A stretch of DNA of 5,911 nt from NCBI GenBank assembly GCA_029259835.1, contig JAJDEL010000380.1:1-5911 (forward strand), given 5' to 3'. Of this stretch, positions 1 through 5,911 are shown in pieces. Numbering within the stretch: the stretch's first letter is position 1; each line of letters starts with the position of its first letter. Source of the stretch: Planctomicrobium sp. (GTDB lineage: Bacteria > Planctomycetota > Planctomycetia > Planctomycetales > Planctomycetaceae). The notes beneath the pieces were generated by a model. The model was not told where the DNA came from. It did not search any database and worked only from the letters and a program-made list of their open reading frames with translations. Both the position numbers and the translations under genes were made by a program.

Positions 1-2420
1 GTTTGCTGCTGAATTTGGCTCATCAATTTTTCAATGTGCGCCCTTCTTCTCTTTGAGAGATTTTCTTTTTTCAGTTCTGTGGACAATCGGCTGGAGACTG
101 CGAAGCCATGTTTGAGGATCGCGGTTTTTGACTGCTCGATAATCACTTCATTCGGAGCACTGAGGCCGACGATCCATCTTCTCAGTTCCTGTTCACCGAC
201 TTCTTGAGAGGACTCCGTAAGATTTTGACTGAGAATTTCGCACGCCAGATCTGGTGAATTTGCGAGTCGGCAGTACGCTGCATAGGACGTTTTGCCGCTG
301 CCCCCGATGAGTTGATCAAAAATTTTGGTTGGATCACTCTCGGTCGTTTCCATTCCTTTGCGGAGATCCCACAGACAGCAGATCCCATCATCACCACCAC
401 TCAAGACCGTTCGGCCTTTCGCCCCGAAATTGACATTGTAGACACCCTTTTCATGTCCGTGGATTTCCCACACCAAGGCACCGGTTGACACGTCAAAAAC
501 TTTAACATCGCCACCATAATACCCAACTCCGATCCAGAGATCGTTATGTGAAAACCTGAGACTCGCCTGAGAAAGTCCCCCTTCAGCACTGAATGAAGAA
601 ATGATATTCAAGTCGCTGTCAAACAGTCGAATTGAATTCGTCATGTCGACCGTTGCAATCAGGGACTGATCATTTGAAAGTTTGACTCCATACATGCGTG
701 TGCCGTCGGCTCGAAATCCTCTGTTGGCATTGACTTTGGGTTTGACCAGAAGCGACTTGGTTACTGTCGCTGTGTCGCAATCCCAGACTCGAATATGCTT
801 GTCCCAGCCAGCAGTGACAAGTGTTTTCCCTGTTGCATCGAGGTCCAGGCCAAAAATCCTGGGGTGTTCGAGTCGGCAAACCTGCTGATCTGATTCCAGA
901 TCCCAAACAAATCCGGCACTCTGGCGAAAAACGGCGGCTGCGATCCGCTTTCCATTGGCTGAAAAGCAAAGGTCCTTCACGCTCGCATGCGGATCTTTTT
1001 CCTTCGGCCAGCTCCAATCATGAATAATTTTATTGCTGCTGAGATCCCAAACGACTACCTGCAACTGATCGCTGGTGCTACCGCCAGCGGCGAGTAACGC
1101 TCCATCGTGTGAGAAAACCACTTCCCCCCAATTCAATCCTGGGATCCCGAGCTTCTGTTTAATCATTCCAGAATGAACGTCGGCGACATGAATGTTCGCG
1201 TCGTCATCAACAAAAGCGAGATGCTCTCCGTCGCGAGACAATCCACAGTTTGACGTTGTTCGCAGACCACCAGGGAGAGGGAGTTGCTCGGAGGCAGAAA
1301 GTTCCCAGCGACGAACGACACCATCCCATCCAGAGCCGAACAGCATTTGACTGTCGCGGGTATACTGCATCGTCCAGGGTTTCCATCCACTCCCCGAAAG
1401 GCTTCCAGTTTCCATTCCGGATTCTGGATCGAGCAAACGAATACGATTGTCAGGACCGATGGGCGCGCCGACTGCGACCTGCTTACCATCTGGTCGAAAA
1501 GCGACACTGGATGTGTAGCTCTCTGCGCCCTGAGCAGGTTTGATAAACGTTTCCCAGATTCTTTTGCCTGACTGCACATCGTACAGCCGCGCGGAGATAT
1601 CACGTTCAGTCGTAACAATTTGTTTACTGTCAGGAGAAAAATCCATTCGGACAATTCTTGCGGTCACTTCGATTTCTCGCAAACGCTGCCCAGTGTTTGC
1701 TTCGAGCAACTGCAAAGTCTTTGGTTTCTGGCTGTTGACCAGTGCTAGAACTTTTCCATCTGGCGAGAAGCGTCCGTAGCTGAAGTCTCCACCGAATTTC
1801 AGTCGGTCTTTTTCATCACTCTTCAGGGGAGAATCAAACCTGTTCTGCTTCTCGTACACCACCTCGCCGCGACTGTCGCAAACAACAAGCTGATTTTCGT
1901 CACCCAATGCAATACGCTTTCCGTCAGGACTGATGTGAATCGACTTTGCAGCCACAGGGGACTCAACAGACAATACTTTCGATTCGCCTGTTCGAGGATG
2001 CCAGTAAGTCAACTGCCCGATCTCTTCATAAGAAGCGAAATCACCTGTGACTGAATTTACCGTCAGTGGTTGAATTCCGTAACCAGCTGCCGAAACGCGG
2101 ATACCATTTTGACGAAAGATCCGTGGCTTCCTCCAGAGTTCTTTTCCAGTTGACGCGTCCCAGGCAATGATCAGCGTTTCGTTGAGCATGACCAGCGTCC
2201 GCTCATCGAGAGACAGCTGAAGCTGCGAGACCGAGCCAGGAAACTGGAATCGTCGCGTTCCAAACCGCAGCAAAGCTTTCTCAGGAAGAGGATCGCCAAG
2301 GCTGTCTGTTCGCGCGATAGCGTCCGATGCCACGCCGCTTTTGGAATTTACATCTTGAGCGATCGCAAGGTGACTGAAGACGAGAAAGAATACTGCAAAT
2401 GCTTGAACTGCGGACCTCAT
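1..2420 (-). CDS. Secreted WD40-repeat (beta-propeller) protein, 3' end outside the window
   Basis: The frame is open from ATG at 2420-2418 to the window edge, giving 806 complete codons without a stop; the C-terminus is missing. Residues 1-21 form a signal peptide (hydrophobic core AVFFLVF, cleavage likely after AIA), so the protein should be exported. From about residue 50 to 690 there are roughly a dozen WD40-like repeats, seen as recurring turn motifs (SPDGKR, SPDGKV, SPDSKQ, RPDGKQ, SRDGEH, SHDGAL, SANGKR) and strand ends such as IIAWD, VVVWD, GFVWD, IRVWD and CCLWD. That many repeats suggests two propellers. Residues about 695-806 leave the propeller and become helical and charged, resembling the C-terminal extension I recall on many planctomycete WD40 proteins. 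A GAGG 8 nt before the ATG supports the start. No catalytic motif is visible; a scaffold or binding role is inference. The gene is separated from its upstream neighbour by its own promoter-like region. Confidence 0.93.
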   Translation of the reverse strand, partial: MRSAVQAFAVFFLVFSHLAIAQDVNSKSGVASDAIARTDSLGDPLPEKALLRFGTRRFQFPGSVSQLQLSLDERTLVMLNETLIIAWDASTGKELWRKPRIFRQNGIRVSAAGYGIQPLTVNSVTGDFASYEEIGQLTYWHPRTGESKVLSVESPVAAKSIHISPDGKRIALGDENQLVVCDSRGEVVYEKQNRFDSPLKSDEKDRLKFGGDFSYGRFSPDGKVLALVNSQKPKTLQLLEANTGQRLREIEVTARIVRMDFSPDSKQIVTTERDISARLYDVQSGKRIWETFIKPAQGAESYTSSVAFRPDGKQVAVGAPIGPDNRIRLLDPESGMETGSLSGSGWKPWTMQYTRDSQMLFGSGWDGVVRRWELSASEQLPLPGGLRTTSNCGLSRDGEHLAFVDDDANIHVADVHSGMIKQKLGIPGLNWGEVVFSHDGALLAAGGSTSDQLQVVVWDLSSNKIIHDWSWPKEKDPHASVKDLCFSANGKRIAAAVFRQSAGFVWDLESDQQVCRLEHPRIFGLDLDATGKTLVTAGWDKHIRVWDCDTATVTKSLLVKPKVNANRGFRADGTRMYGVKLSNDQSLIATVDMTNSIRLFDSDLNIISSFSAEGGLSQASLRFSHNDLWIGVGYYGGDVKVFDVSTGALVWEIHGHEKGVYNVNFGAKGRTVLSGGDDGICCLWDLRKGMETTESDPTKIFDQLIGGSGKTSYAAYCRLANSPDLACEILSQNLTESSQEVGEQELRRWIVGLSAPNEVIIEQSKTAILKHGFAVSSRLSTELKKENLSKRRRAHIEKLMSQIQQQ

Positions 2421-2428
2421 GCGACCAG

Positions 2429-2432
2429 CCTC
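2429..2432 (-). promoter_or_regulatory. Ribosome binding site of the WD40 gene
   Basis: On the minus strand GAGG lies 8 nt before the ATG at 2420. It is a short but well placed Shine-Dalgarno match and supports the start that gives the signal peptide. Confidence 0.55.
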
Positions 2433-2455
2433 GTCAATGAACGTGAGTCAGGACC

Positions 2456-2475
2456 GTGATCATTGCAATGATCAC
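2456..2475. promoter_or_regulatory. Perfect 20-bp palindrome, candidate operator of the WD40 gene
   Basis: GTGATCATTG followed directly by CAATGATCAC is a perfect dyad with no spacer; the flanking bases (C at 2455, T at 2476) do not extend it. It lies 36-55 bp upstream of the WD40 start codon and directly after a promoter-like TTGACA / AT-rich pair, so the predicted transcription start falls inside it. That is the classic place for a dimeric repressor to bind. It does not match the CRP consensus (TGTGA-N6-TCACA), and I cannot assign a regulator family. Alternatives are a cruciform or a hairpin at the very 5' end of the transcript. The palindrome is certain; the operator role is inferred. Confidence 0.6.
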
Positions 2476-2504
2476 TTAATTTCATTTTGGTGGGGTGTTG
2501 TCAA
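2476..2504 (-). promoter_or_regulatory. Candidate sigma70-type promoter of the WD40 gene
   Basis: Reading the minus strand, a perfect TTGACA occupies 2504-2499. After a 17-nt spacer comes AATTAA (2481-2476), preceded by TGA, which fits an extended -10 (TGn). The -10 hexamer is weak (3 of 6 to TATAAT), but the spacing, the extended element and the perfect -35 together make a reasonable promoter. Transcription would begin near 2469, inside the 20-bp palindrome, leaving a leader of about 50 nt. No transcription data support it here. Confidence 0.42.
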
Positions 2505-2704
2505 AATTGATAGTGGAACGAAGAAGAATCAGAGCTTGGTCGTCGTCTCTGTGTGCCATGGTTGCGACAAGCGGTCCTTCGAGCGTGAGTTGAAGAGCTT
2601 CGCTCTGTGGTCAACGTGTCGTTTTCTCGCTCAAAAAAGCCTACGCCAACCTCAACTCTTTGCGCACAGCCGCTCAACGCCGGGAACCTAAAACAATTGA
2701 AGCT

Positions 2705-3103
2705 TCATCCAAAAACAGCCACACCATACAAAATCGTCACGGCCAGAAAGACGACCGTCAGTGCGTGGTAGCCGATCTTTAATAGCGTTGTGGTTAGGAA
2801 GGGTTTGGCTTCGAGGATTGTTTGCAGGGAAAGTCGAATTCCCCAGAAGAGCATGCCGTAGGTGCAGAAGACTTTGGCGAGAAGCGAGCCTGCTGCCAGG
2901 TCGTCAGCGGCAACGATGCAGATGACACCCAGGCTGACGATTCCGAGAACGACGTACGCACCGTAAACGTAGAAGAGCTGTCGATGCAGTTTAGGAAGCA
3001 CAGCGAGGTCGTCTTTCCAGTTGAGTTGAAACGGAACCAAAGCGGAGGCGAACAGGATGCCGAGTTGTAGAATCCCCAGAACGGTAAACATTTCGCTGGT
3101 CAT
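2705..3103 (-). CDS. Small four-helix integral membrane protein, partner of the MBOAT acyltransferase
   Basis: The chosen start, ATG at 3103, gives 132 residues ending in TGA. Hydrophobic stretches at about residues 5-24, 43-65, 72-93 and 108-130 predict four membrane helices. Between the first two is a polar loop with LNWKDDLAVLPKLHRQ, and the third helix is followed by R90, Q94 and an acidic/basic turn (EAK). The pattern of a charged loop, a YVYGAY helix start, W87/R90 and a LKIGYHALT helix looks conserved rather than random, but I do not recognise a named family. The start lies 5 nt after the MBOAT stop codon. The nearest purine-rich run (GGGAG) is 16 nt away, too far for a normal Shine-Dalgarno, so translation is probably coupled to the gene before it. 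A longer frame starting at 3220 exists but would only duplicate DNA that encodes the MBOAT C-terminus. A role as MBOAT partner subunit or in substrate delivery is inference. Confidence 0.82.
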   Translation of the reverse strand: MTSEMFTVLGILQLGILFASALVPFQLNWKDDLAVLPKLHRQLFYVYGAYVVLGIVSLGVICIVAADDLAAGSLLAKVFCTYGMLFWGIRLSLQTILEAKPFLTTTLLKIGYHALTVVFLAVTILYGVAVFG

Positions 3104-3108
3104 GATTG

Positions 3109-3945
3109 TCACAGAATTACTCCCAAATCGACCAACATTGGTAGGACGACGTTTTCTTGAAACGGGTAATGAAACAGCAACGTGACTGGCAGCAGGACGA
3201 CAGCAGCCGTGAACAGCCAACCTTGCCAGCTTTTAGAGATGCCGAGGCGTTTGCCGAGTTTTGATCTTTCGAAAGTGACAGCGACTGCCTGAATCAGAAA
3301 GTACAACGTTGGGCCGCCATAACCACCATGGGCTGGGATCGAAATGACCAGATCATGGACAAGGCCGCTGAATAAAAACGTGACCCACAAACCGAGTTGT
3401 GCCTTTCGTCTGCGAACGAGCGGATAGAAAATCGTCTCTCTGGAAAGATCGCGAAACCCGGTGTTCCAGCGACTCCAAAATTCAGCGACCCCTGTTGCCT
3501 GCCAGGGAGCGTTCATCAGAGAGGTTGATGGAATCCGGTTGTTTCGCAATGTCAGCGAGAAAAAATCAAGCATGCCGAAGTGCAACATCAGCACGACCCC
3601 AACCATGCCAACAGTCGCTGTCAGACTGTTCGAGACGGCCTGAGACAACGGTGGAAGAAACCAAAAGCAAATCGCGCCTGTCAATGTAAATACAATCGCC
3701 CGCAGCCAATCGATTCGCTTCGGGCGTTCGACTTTTGAATTGCTCGAAAGAAATCGTTTCGCGTTCAAGCCTGGCTCGCAAAAGAGGTAAAGCAACCGTC
3801 TTTGTAATGCTGCTTCGCCTTGAAAACGAGACAGCGTAAGCCATTTGCATACTCCAAAGACAACCACAGCCACACCCCACATCACCACCCAATTCGGCAG
3901 CGTTGTTGGTGCAGGAACTGATTGTGTTATCTGAGCGAAAGCCAT
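3109..3945 (-). CDS. Wax-synthase-like membrane-bound O-acyltransferase (MBOAT family)
   Basis: This is a 278-residue multi-pass membrane protein. Proteins of this family move an acyl group from a thioester or lipid donor to a hydroxyl inside the membrane. The family signature is visible: N145-A-P-W, then EFWSRWN (155-161), typical of the wax synthase-like MBOAT domain, followed by LFSGLVHDLV (191-200), where H197 is the probable catalytic histidine. The region YLFCEPGLNAKRFL (53-66) and the late LLFHYPF (256-262) also fit this subgroup. Hydrophobic segments lie at about 18-35, 82-99, 107-130, 184-203, 212-224 and 241-258. At 278 residues it is shorter than typical MBOATs such as AlgI. The start, ATG at 3945, has AAGG 7 nt upstream. 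It precedes the small membrane protein gene by 5 nt. The acyl acceptor cannot be told from sequence; wax esters, other neutral lipids or a surface glycan are possible. Confidence 0.87.
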   Translation of the reverse strand: MAFAQITQSVPAPTTLPNWVVMWGVAVVVFGVCKWLTLSRFQGEAALQRRLLYLFCEPGLNAKRFLSSNSKVERPKRIDWLRAIVFTLTGAICFWFLPPLSQAVSNSLTATVGMVGVVLMLHFGMLDFFSLTLRNNRIPSTSLMNAPWQATGVAEFWSRWNTGFRDLSRETIFYPLVRRRKAQLGLWVTFLFSGLVHDLVISIPAHGGYGGPTLYFLIQAVAVTFERSKLGKRLGISKSWQGWLFTAAVVLLPVTLLFHYPFQENVVLPMLVDLGVIL

Positions 3946-3952
3946 GTCATCA

Positions 3953-3956
3953 CCTT
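3953..3956 (-). promoter_or_regulatory. Ribosome binding site of the MBOAT gene
   Basis: On the minus strand AAGG (continuing into GTGA) lies 7 nt before the ATG at 3945 and fixes that start. An ATG at 3950-3948 is out of frame. The site is only 2 nt downstream of an 11-bp inverted repeat, so a hairpin could affect ribosome access. Confidence 0.6.
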
Positions 3957-3958
3957 GA

Positions 3959-4001
3959 TTATCTTCTCAAAGGCAGAACCGCAAAGAGGCTGAGAAGATA
4001 A
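3959..4001 (-). promoter_or_regulatory. Perfect 11-bp inverted repeat in the MBOAT leader
   Basis: TTATCTTCTCA (3959-3969) and TGAGAAGATAA (3991-4001) are exact reverse complements separated by 21 nt. In the mRNA of the MBOAT gene this would be a stem-loop ending 2 nt before the ribosome binding site. The stem is AT-rich and not followed by a T-run, so it is not a normal terminator. It may be a translational control hairpin, a protein binding site with two half-sites, or a trace of a small mobile repeat. The repeat itself is certain; the role is not. Confidence 0.55.
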
Positions 4002-4288
4002 CAAGATCGACCAGCCTGTCCTTATCTACGGCAGCAACATGCCCTCAATGCGCTCAGAATTCAGGAGAACAGAATTCAATTCTCCAACCTTTCTTCCTTT
4101 GCGTCTCTGTGCAGGCCACTTGGGTCGCCGTTCCGACTTGTTCGGGGGGCTCGCGGAGCGACAAGATGGACTTTCCCTGAGCCTGGTTTTTCTGGTCGAC
4201 TTTCAACCACTGGATCGCTCACGTGGAAGAGAAGCCGATGGTGACTTTGACGTTGATGAAACAGAGAAAGCGAACTGTGAAGCATCTT

Positions 4289-4352
4289 GTGCCTCCAGCA
4301 CTCGTCCGCTTCGCTTTGCGGACGGGCTACCCAAATGTCTGGCCGGGGGCAC
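4289..4352. repeat. Nested inverted repeat (REP/MITE-like, or transcript-end hairpin)
   Basis: The outer arms are GTGCCTCCAGC (4289-4299) and GCCGGGGGCAC (4342-4352), which pair over 11 positions with one mismatch and one G-T wobble. Inside, CTCGTCCGC (4301-4309) and GCGGACGGG (4318-4326) pair over 9 positions with one wobble around an 8-nt loop. Together they make a long GC-rich foldback that begins 4 nt after the stop codon of the LRR gene. No T-run follows on either side, so it is not a canonical intrinsic terminator, although it could block or protect the 3' end of the LRR transcript. The compact nested form is also typical of dispersed intergenic repeats; whether copies exist elsewhere cannot be seen here. 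Confidence 0.55.
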
Positions 4353-4356
4353 TCAC

Positions 4357-5911
4357 CTAACGGGGAAGGGGTATGATTTGAATTGAACCTCTCTGATTTG
4401 ATGAAATCCAGCCTAAGCCTCCATTCATCATTGATATTTTCGTCTCTGGGAGTTCCCGTTCCAAAGCTTCCAACTCCGTTTTAGTTACGCTGGTCATTGA
4501 AAATGTGATTCTCTTCAGTTGCTTCAACTCTCCCAAAGTCATGAAGCTGGAGATTCGGGGACCGCCACAGATCGAAAATGACGATAAATGCGGCAACACA
4601 TTGAGGGCCTTCAGGCCCAGATTTGTGAACTGCGTTGCTCCGCTTAACGACAAAGAAGTCAGTGGTCTAATTTTGGAAATTGCAGTCAATTCTTTGTCTC
4701 CAATCAAGCCATTGGAGATCGATAGCGATGACAAGTTTTCAAACTCTGCGAAATGATCATGAGTTGCAGTCTTCAAGTCGAACATCCCTTCAAGCGTCAA
4801 AGTCTCCAACGACTTGATCTGAGCGAGCGATATGACTTCACTATCGCCAATCCTTTGGAGTTTTAACGAGATCGTTTGCAAATTCTCACACTCCGCAAGG
4901 TGGATCAGTCCATCAACATCAACGTCCGATTCGAAAATGGCCAACTCTCTCAATTTCGACATCTTCGAAATGTGCTCCATCCCACGATTTGTGATTTGTG
5001 AGGATTCAATATCCAATCTTTCAATTCCGGAAGAGGTTCGCACGAGCTTTTTGAGTGCATGATCATCGATGAGATTCCCTCCATGTGTGATCGTCAGAGA
5101 TTTCATGTGCGGAAAATTCAGACATTGTTCATCCATGTCCTGGCGAACCAAATACAGAGTTCGCAGCTCACTCAGATTCGAAAGCTGACGCATCCCCTTT
5201 TGAGAAAAATGCATCCAACCGAGGTCGATCGGTTTGACATAAGCGATCATGCTGAGATTTCTGAGTCGATTCAATTTACCAATGGATGCGAGTGCAGCAT
5301 CCGTTAATCGTCCTTCTTGATAGAGTCTCAGACTTTGCAATTGCGAAAGCGACTCGATGGACTTGATTCCTGCATCTGTTACGCCAGTTTCTGAAAGAGA
5401 CAATTCGTCCAATAGCCGTAGCGATCCGGCATGTTGTAGAAGAAGATCGGCTCCCAGAGTGTGGTCGAGCGGGTTTCCATGCAGTTTCAGCTTTCGAAGT
5501 TGTGTCAGTTTTTCAAGCGACTTTGTGCCACTTTTCGTAAGTTGTGTGGGGCCAGAGATTGAAAGTTCTCGCAGGTCCGGAAGCTCTTGAAAGCGGGCTA
5601 AAATTTGATCGTTCAGTTGCGAATGAGCGGTAATTGCACAGAGTTCTCCCACCGCGTTCACCCTGACTGAAATTCCCGCTTGCTGGTGTGGACTCAGCCA
5701 GTCGGGAGTCTTTTTTCGGATGCGCTCTTGGTGTGACTTGAATGTCGAAATGTAAAGGGTTTCGTCATGGAGCTCGTAATAGACCTCTCCTGTAGGACCC
5801 CAGCTGAGGAGATCGGTCAGGATCTGAAAGACGCACTTCTCCGTCTTCCCGTAAGTCACTTTCTGGTTCAAATCGAAGAGGCGTGAATCCACATTTTTCA
5901 AGTTCAACACT
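4357..5911 (-). CDS. Leucine-rich-repeat protein with STN-like N-terminal segment, 5' end outside the window
   Basis: The frame is open at the right edge and ends with TAG at 4359-4357. A GTG at 5910-5908 is the first possible start, but it is probably internal because the first residues already look like the middle of a domain. Counting from that codon (517 residues), about 1-60 read as an STN-like module of the kind seen before repeats in planctomycete proteins: KVTYGKTEKCVFQILTDLL, then YYELHDETLYIST. Residues about 85-508 hold some 15-16 leucine-rich repeats of 23-29 residues, for example LDELSLSETGVTDAGIKSIE, with the SETGVTDAG consensus of the cysteine-free GALA-like class. The last repeat closes with LERELPETKI, a usual end for these arrays, followed by a 25-residue tail. 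The repeats form a curved binding surface; ligand and location are unknown, though a missing signal peptide is likely. A nested inverted repeat follows the stop codon. Confidence 0.88.
   Translation of the reverse strand, partial: VLNLKNVDSRLFDLNQKVTYGKTEKCVFQILTDLLSWGPTGEVYYELHDETLYISTFKSHQERIRKKTPDWLSPHQQAGISVRVNAVGELCAITAHSQLNDQILARFQELPDLRELSISGPTQLTKSGTKSLEKLTQLRKLKLHGNPLDHTLGADLLLQHAGSLRLLDELSLSETGVTDAGIKSIESLSQLQSLRLYQEGRLTDAALASIGKLNRLRNLSMIAYVKPIDLGWMHFSQKGMRQLSNLSELRTLYLVRQDMDEQCLNFPHMKSLTITHGGNLIDDHALKKLVRTSSGIERLDIESSQITNRGMEHISKMSKLRELAIFESDVDVDGLIHLAECENLQTISLKLQRIGDSEVISLAQIKSLETLTLEGMFDLKTATHDHFAEFENLSSLSISNGLIGDKELTAISKIRPLTSLSLSGATQFTNLGLKALNVLPHLSSFSICGGPRISSFMTLGELKQLKRITFSMTSVTKTELEALERELPETKISMMNGGLGWISSNQRGSIQIIPLPR

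Larger units (their letters stand above)
2421..2704. other. Intergenic region between the small membrane protein and the WD40 gene
   Basis: No convincing gene lies here. The part next to the WD40 gene (2456-2504) holds the promoter-like boxes and the 20-bp palindrome. A short perfect hairpin, AGAGC-TTC-GCTCT, sits at 2594-2606. The 10-bp palindrome TGAAGCTTCA (2698-2707) overlaps the stop codon of the upstream gene. No GC-rich stem followed by a T-run is present after 2705, so I see no standard intrinsic terminator for the MBOAT operon. The one open frame on the plus strand (2419-2691) has no ribosome binding site and a composition unlike a real protein. Confidence 0.6.
3946..4356. other. Non-coding region between the LRR gene and the MBOAT operon
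   Basis: About 410 bp with no gene I can support. From low to high coordinates it contains the MBOAT ribosome binding site, an 11-bp inverted repeat (3959-4001), a 9-bp direct repeat CAGAATTCA (4055-4063 and 4070-4078), a small hairpin GCTC-GCG-GAGC (4149-4159), and a large nested inverted repeat (4289-4352). The MBOAT promoter should be here, but I found no pair of boxes at good spacing; TTGAGG (4048-4043) has only a poor -10 partner. Two open frames cross the region (plus 4039-4386, minus 4076-4285), but neither looks like a protein. The density of short inverted repeats suggests inserted or decayed repeat elements. Confidence 0.55.

Noticed and set aside
1163..1654. Minus-strand open frame of 163 codons inside the WD40 gene
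   Set aside because: It is in a different frame from the continuous WD40 reading frame, which shows repeat motifs throughout; this one has none.
2594..2606. AGAGC-TTC-GCTCT hairpin as a terminator of the MBOAT operon
   Set aside because: Only 5 bp of stem and no T-run on the minus strand after it; too weak to call.
2419..2691. Plus-strand open frame of 90 codons opposite the WD40 promoter
   Set aside because: It starts inside the WD40 start region, crosses the palindrome and promoter boxes, and shows no protein-like pattern.
2705..3220. Longer version of the small membrane protein starting at 3220
   Set aside because: The extra 39 residues are basic, polar and read from DNA that encodes the MBOAT C-terminus; ATG at 3103, just after the MBOAT stop, gives a clean membrane protein.
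4076..4285. Minus-strand open frame of 69 codons in the same spacer
   Set aside because: No ribosome binding site, low-quality composition (LSLFHQRQSHH...), and no recognisable domain; overlaps the plus-strand frame.
4039..4386. Plus-strand open frame of 115 codons in the LRR-MBOAT spacer
   Set aside because: It runs through the nested inverted repeat and into the LRR coding end on the other strand, has no ribosome binding site and a composition (R, S, G rich, no domain) typical of translated non-coding DNA.
5908..5910. GTG at the right edge as the true start of the LRR gene
   Set aside because: It is simply the first possible start codon in the window; the frame is open to the edge, the residues after it appear to be inside a domain, and no upstream sequence is available to judge a ribosome binding site.

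Overview
The window looks like a mid-GC planctomycete chromosome segment (Planctomycetota). This rests on protein style, not on a database search. There is a very long secreted WD40-repeat protein with a signal peptide, and a leucine-rich-repeat (LRR) protein of the 'L..L.L....VTDAG...L' type whose N-terminus resembles a secretin/TonB short N-terminal (STN-like) module. There is also a compact wax-synthase-like MBOAT acyltransferase paired with a small membrane protein. All four genes read on the minus strand.

Layout, in the direction of transcription (high to low coordinates). (1) 5911-4357: an LRR protein, 5' end outside the window. (2) 4356-3946: about 410 bp of non-coding DNA. It holds a nested inverted repeat just after the LRR stop codon and a perfect 11-bp inverted repeat just before the acyltransferase ribosome binding site. 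(3) 3945-3109 and 3103-2705: the MBOAT acyltransferase and a four-helix membrane protein, separated by 5 nt, almost certainly one transcription unit. (4) 2704-2421: about 280 bp of non-coding DNA with a perfect TTGACA box and, where transcription would start, a perfect 20-bp palindrome. (5) 2420-1: the secreted WD40 protein, 3' end outside the window.

Only the MBOAT/small-membrane-protein pair shows a clear functional link. Its likely job is O-acylation of a lipid or glycan at the membrane, with unknown substrate. The WD40 and LRR proteins are probably non-enzymatic protein-interaction scaffolds. Nothing ties them to the acyltransferase pair beyond shared strand, and the WD40 gene appears to have its own regulated promoter. 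I see no tRNA, rRNA, CRISPR array, transposase or toxin/defence gene. No clearly new biological system is evident. The best leads are the three perfect or near-perfect inverted repeats in the intergenic regions and the conserved-looking acyltransferase pair.
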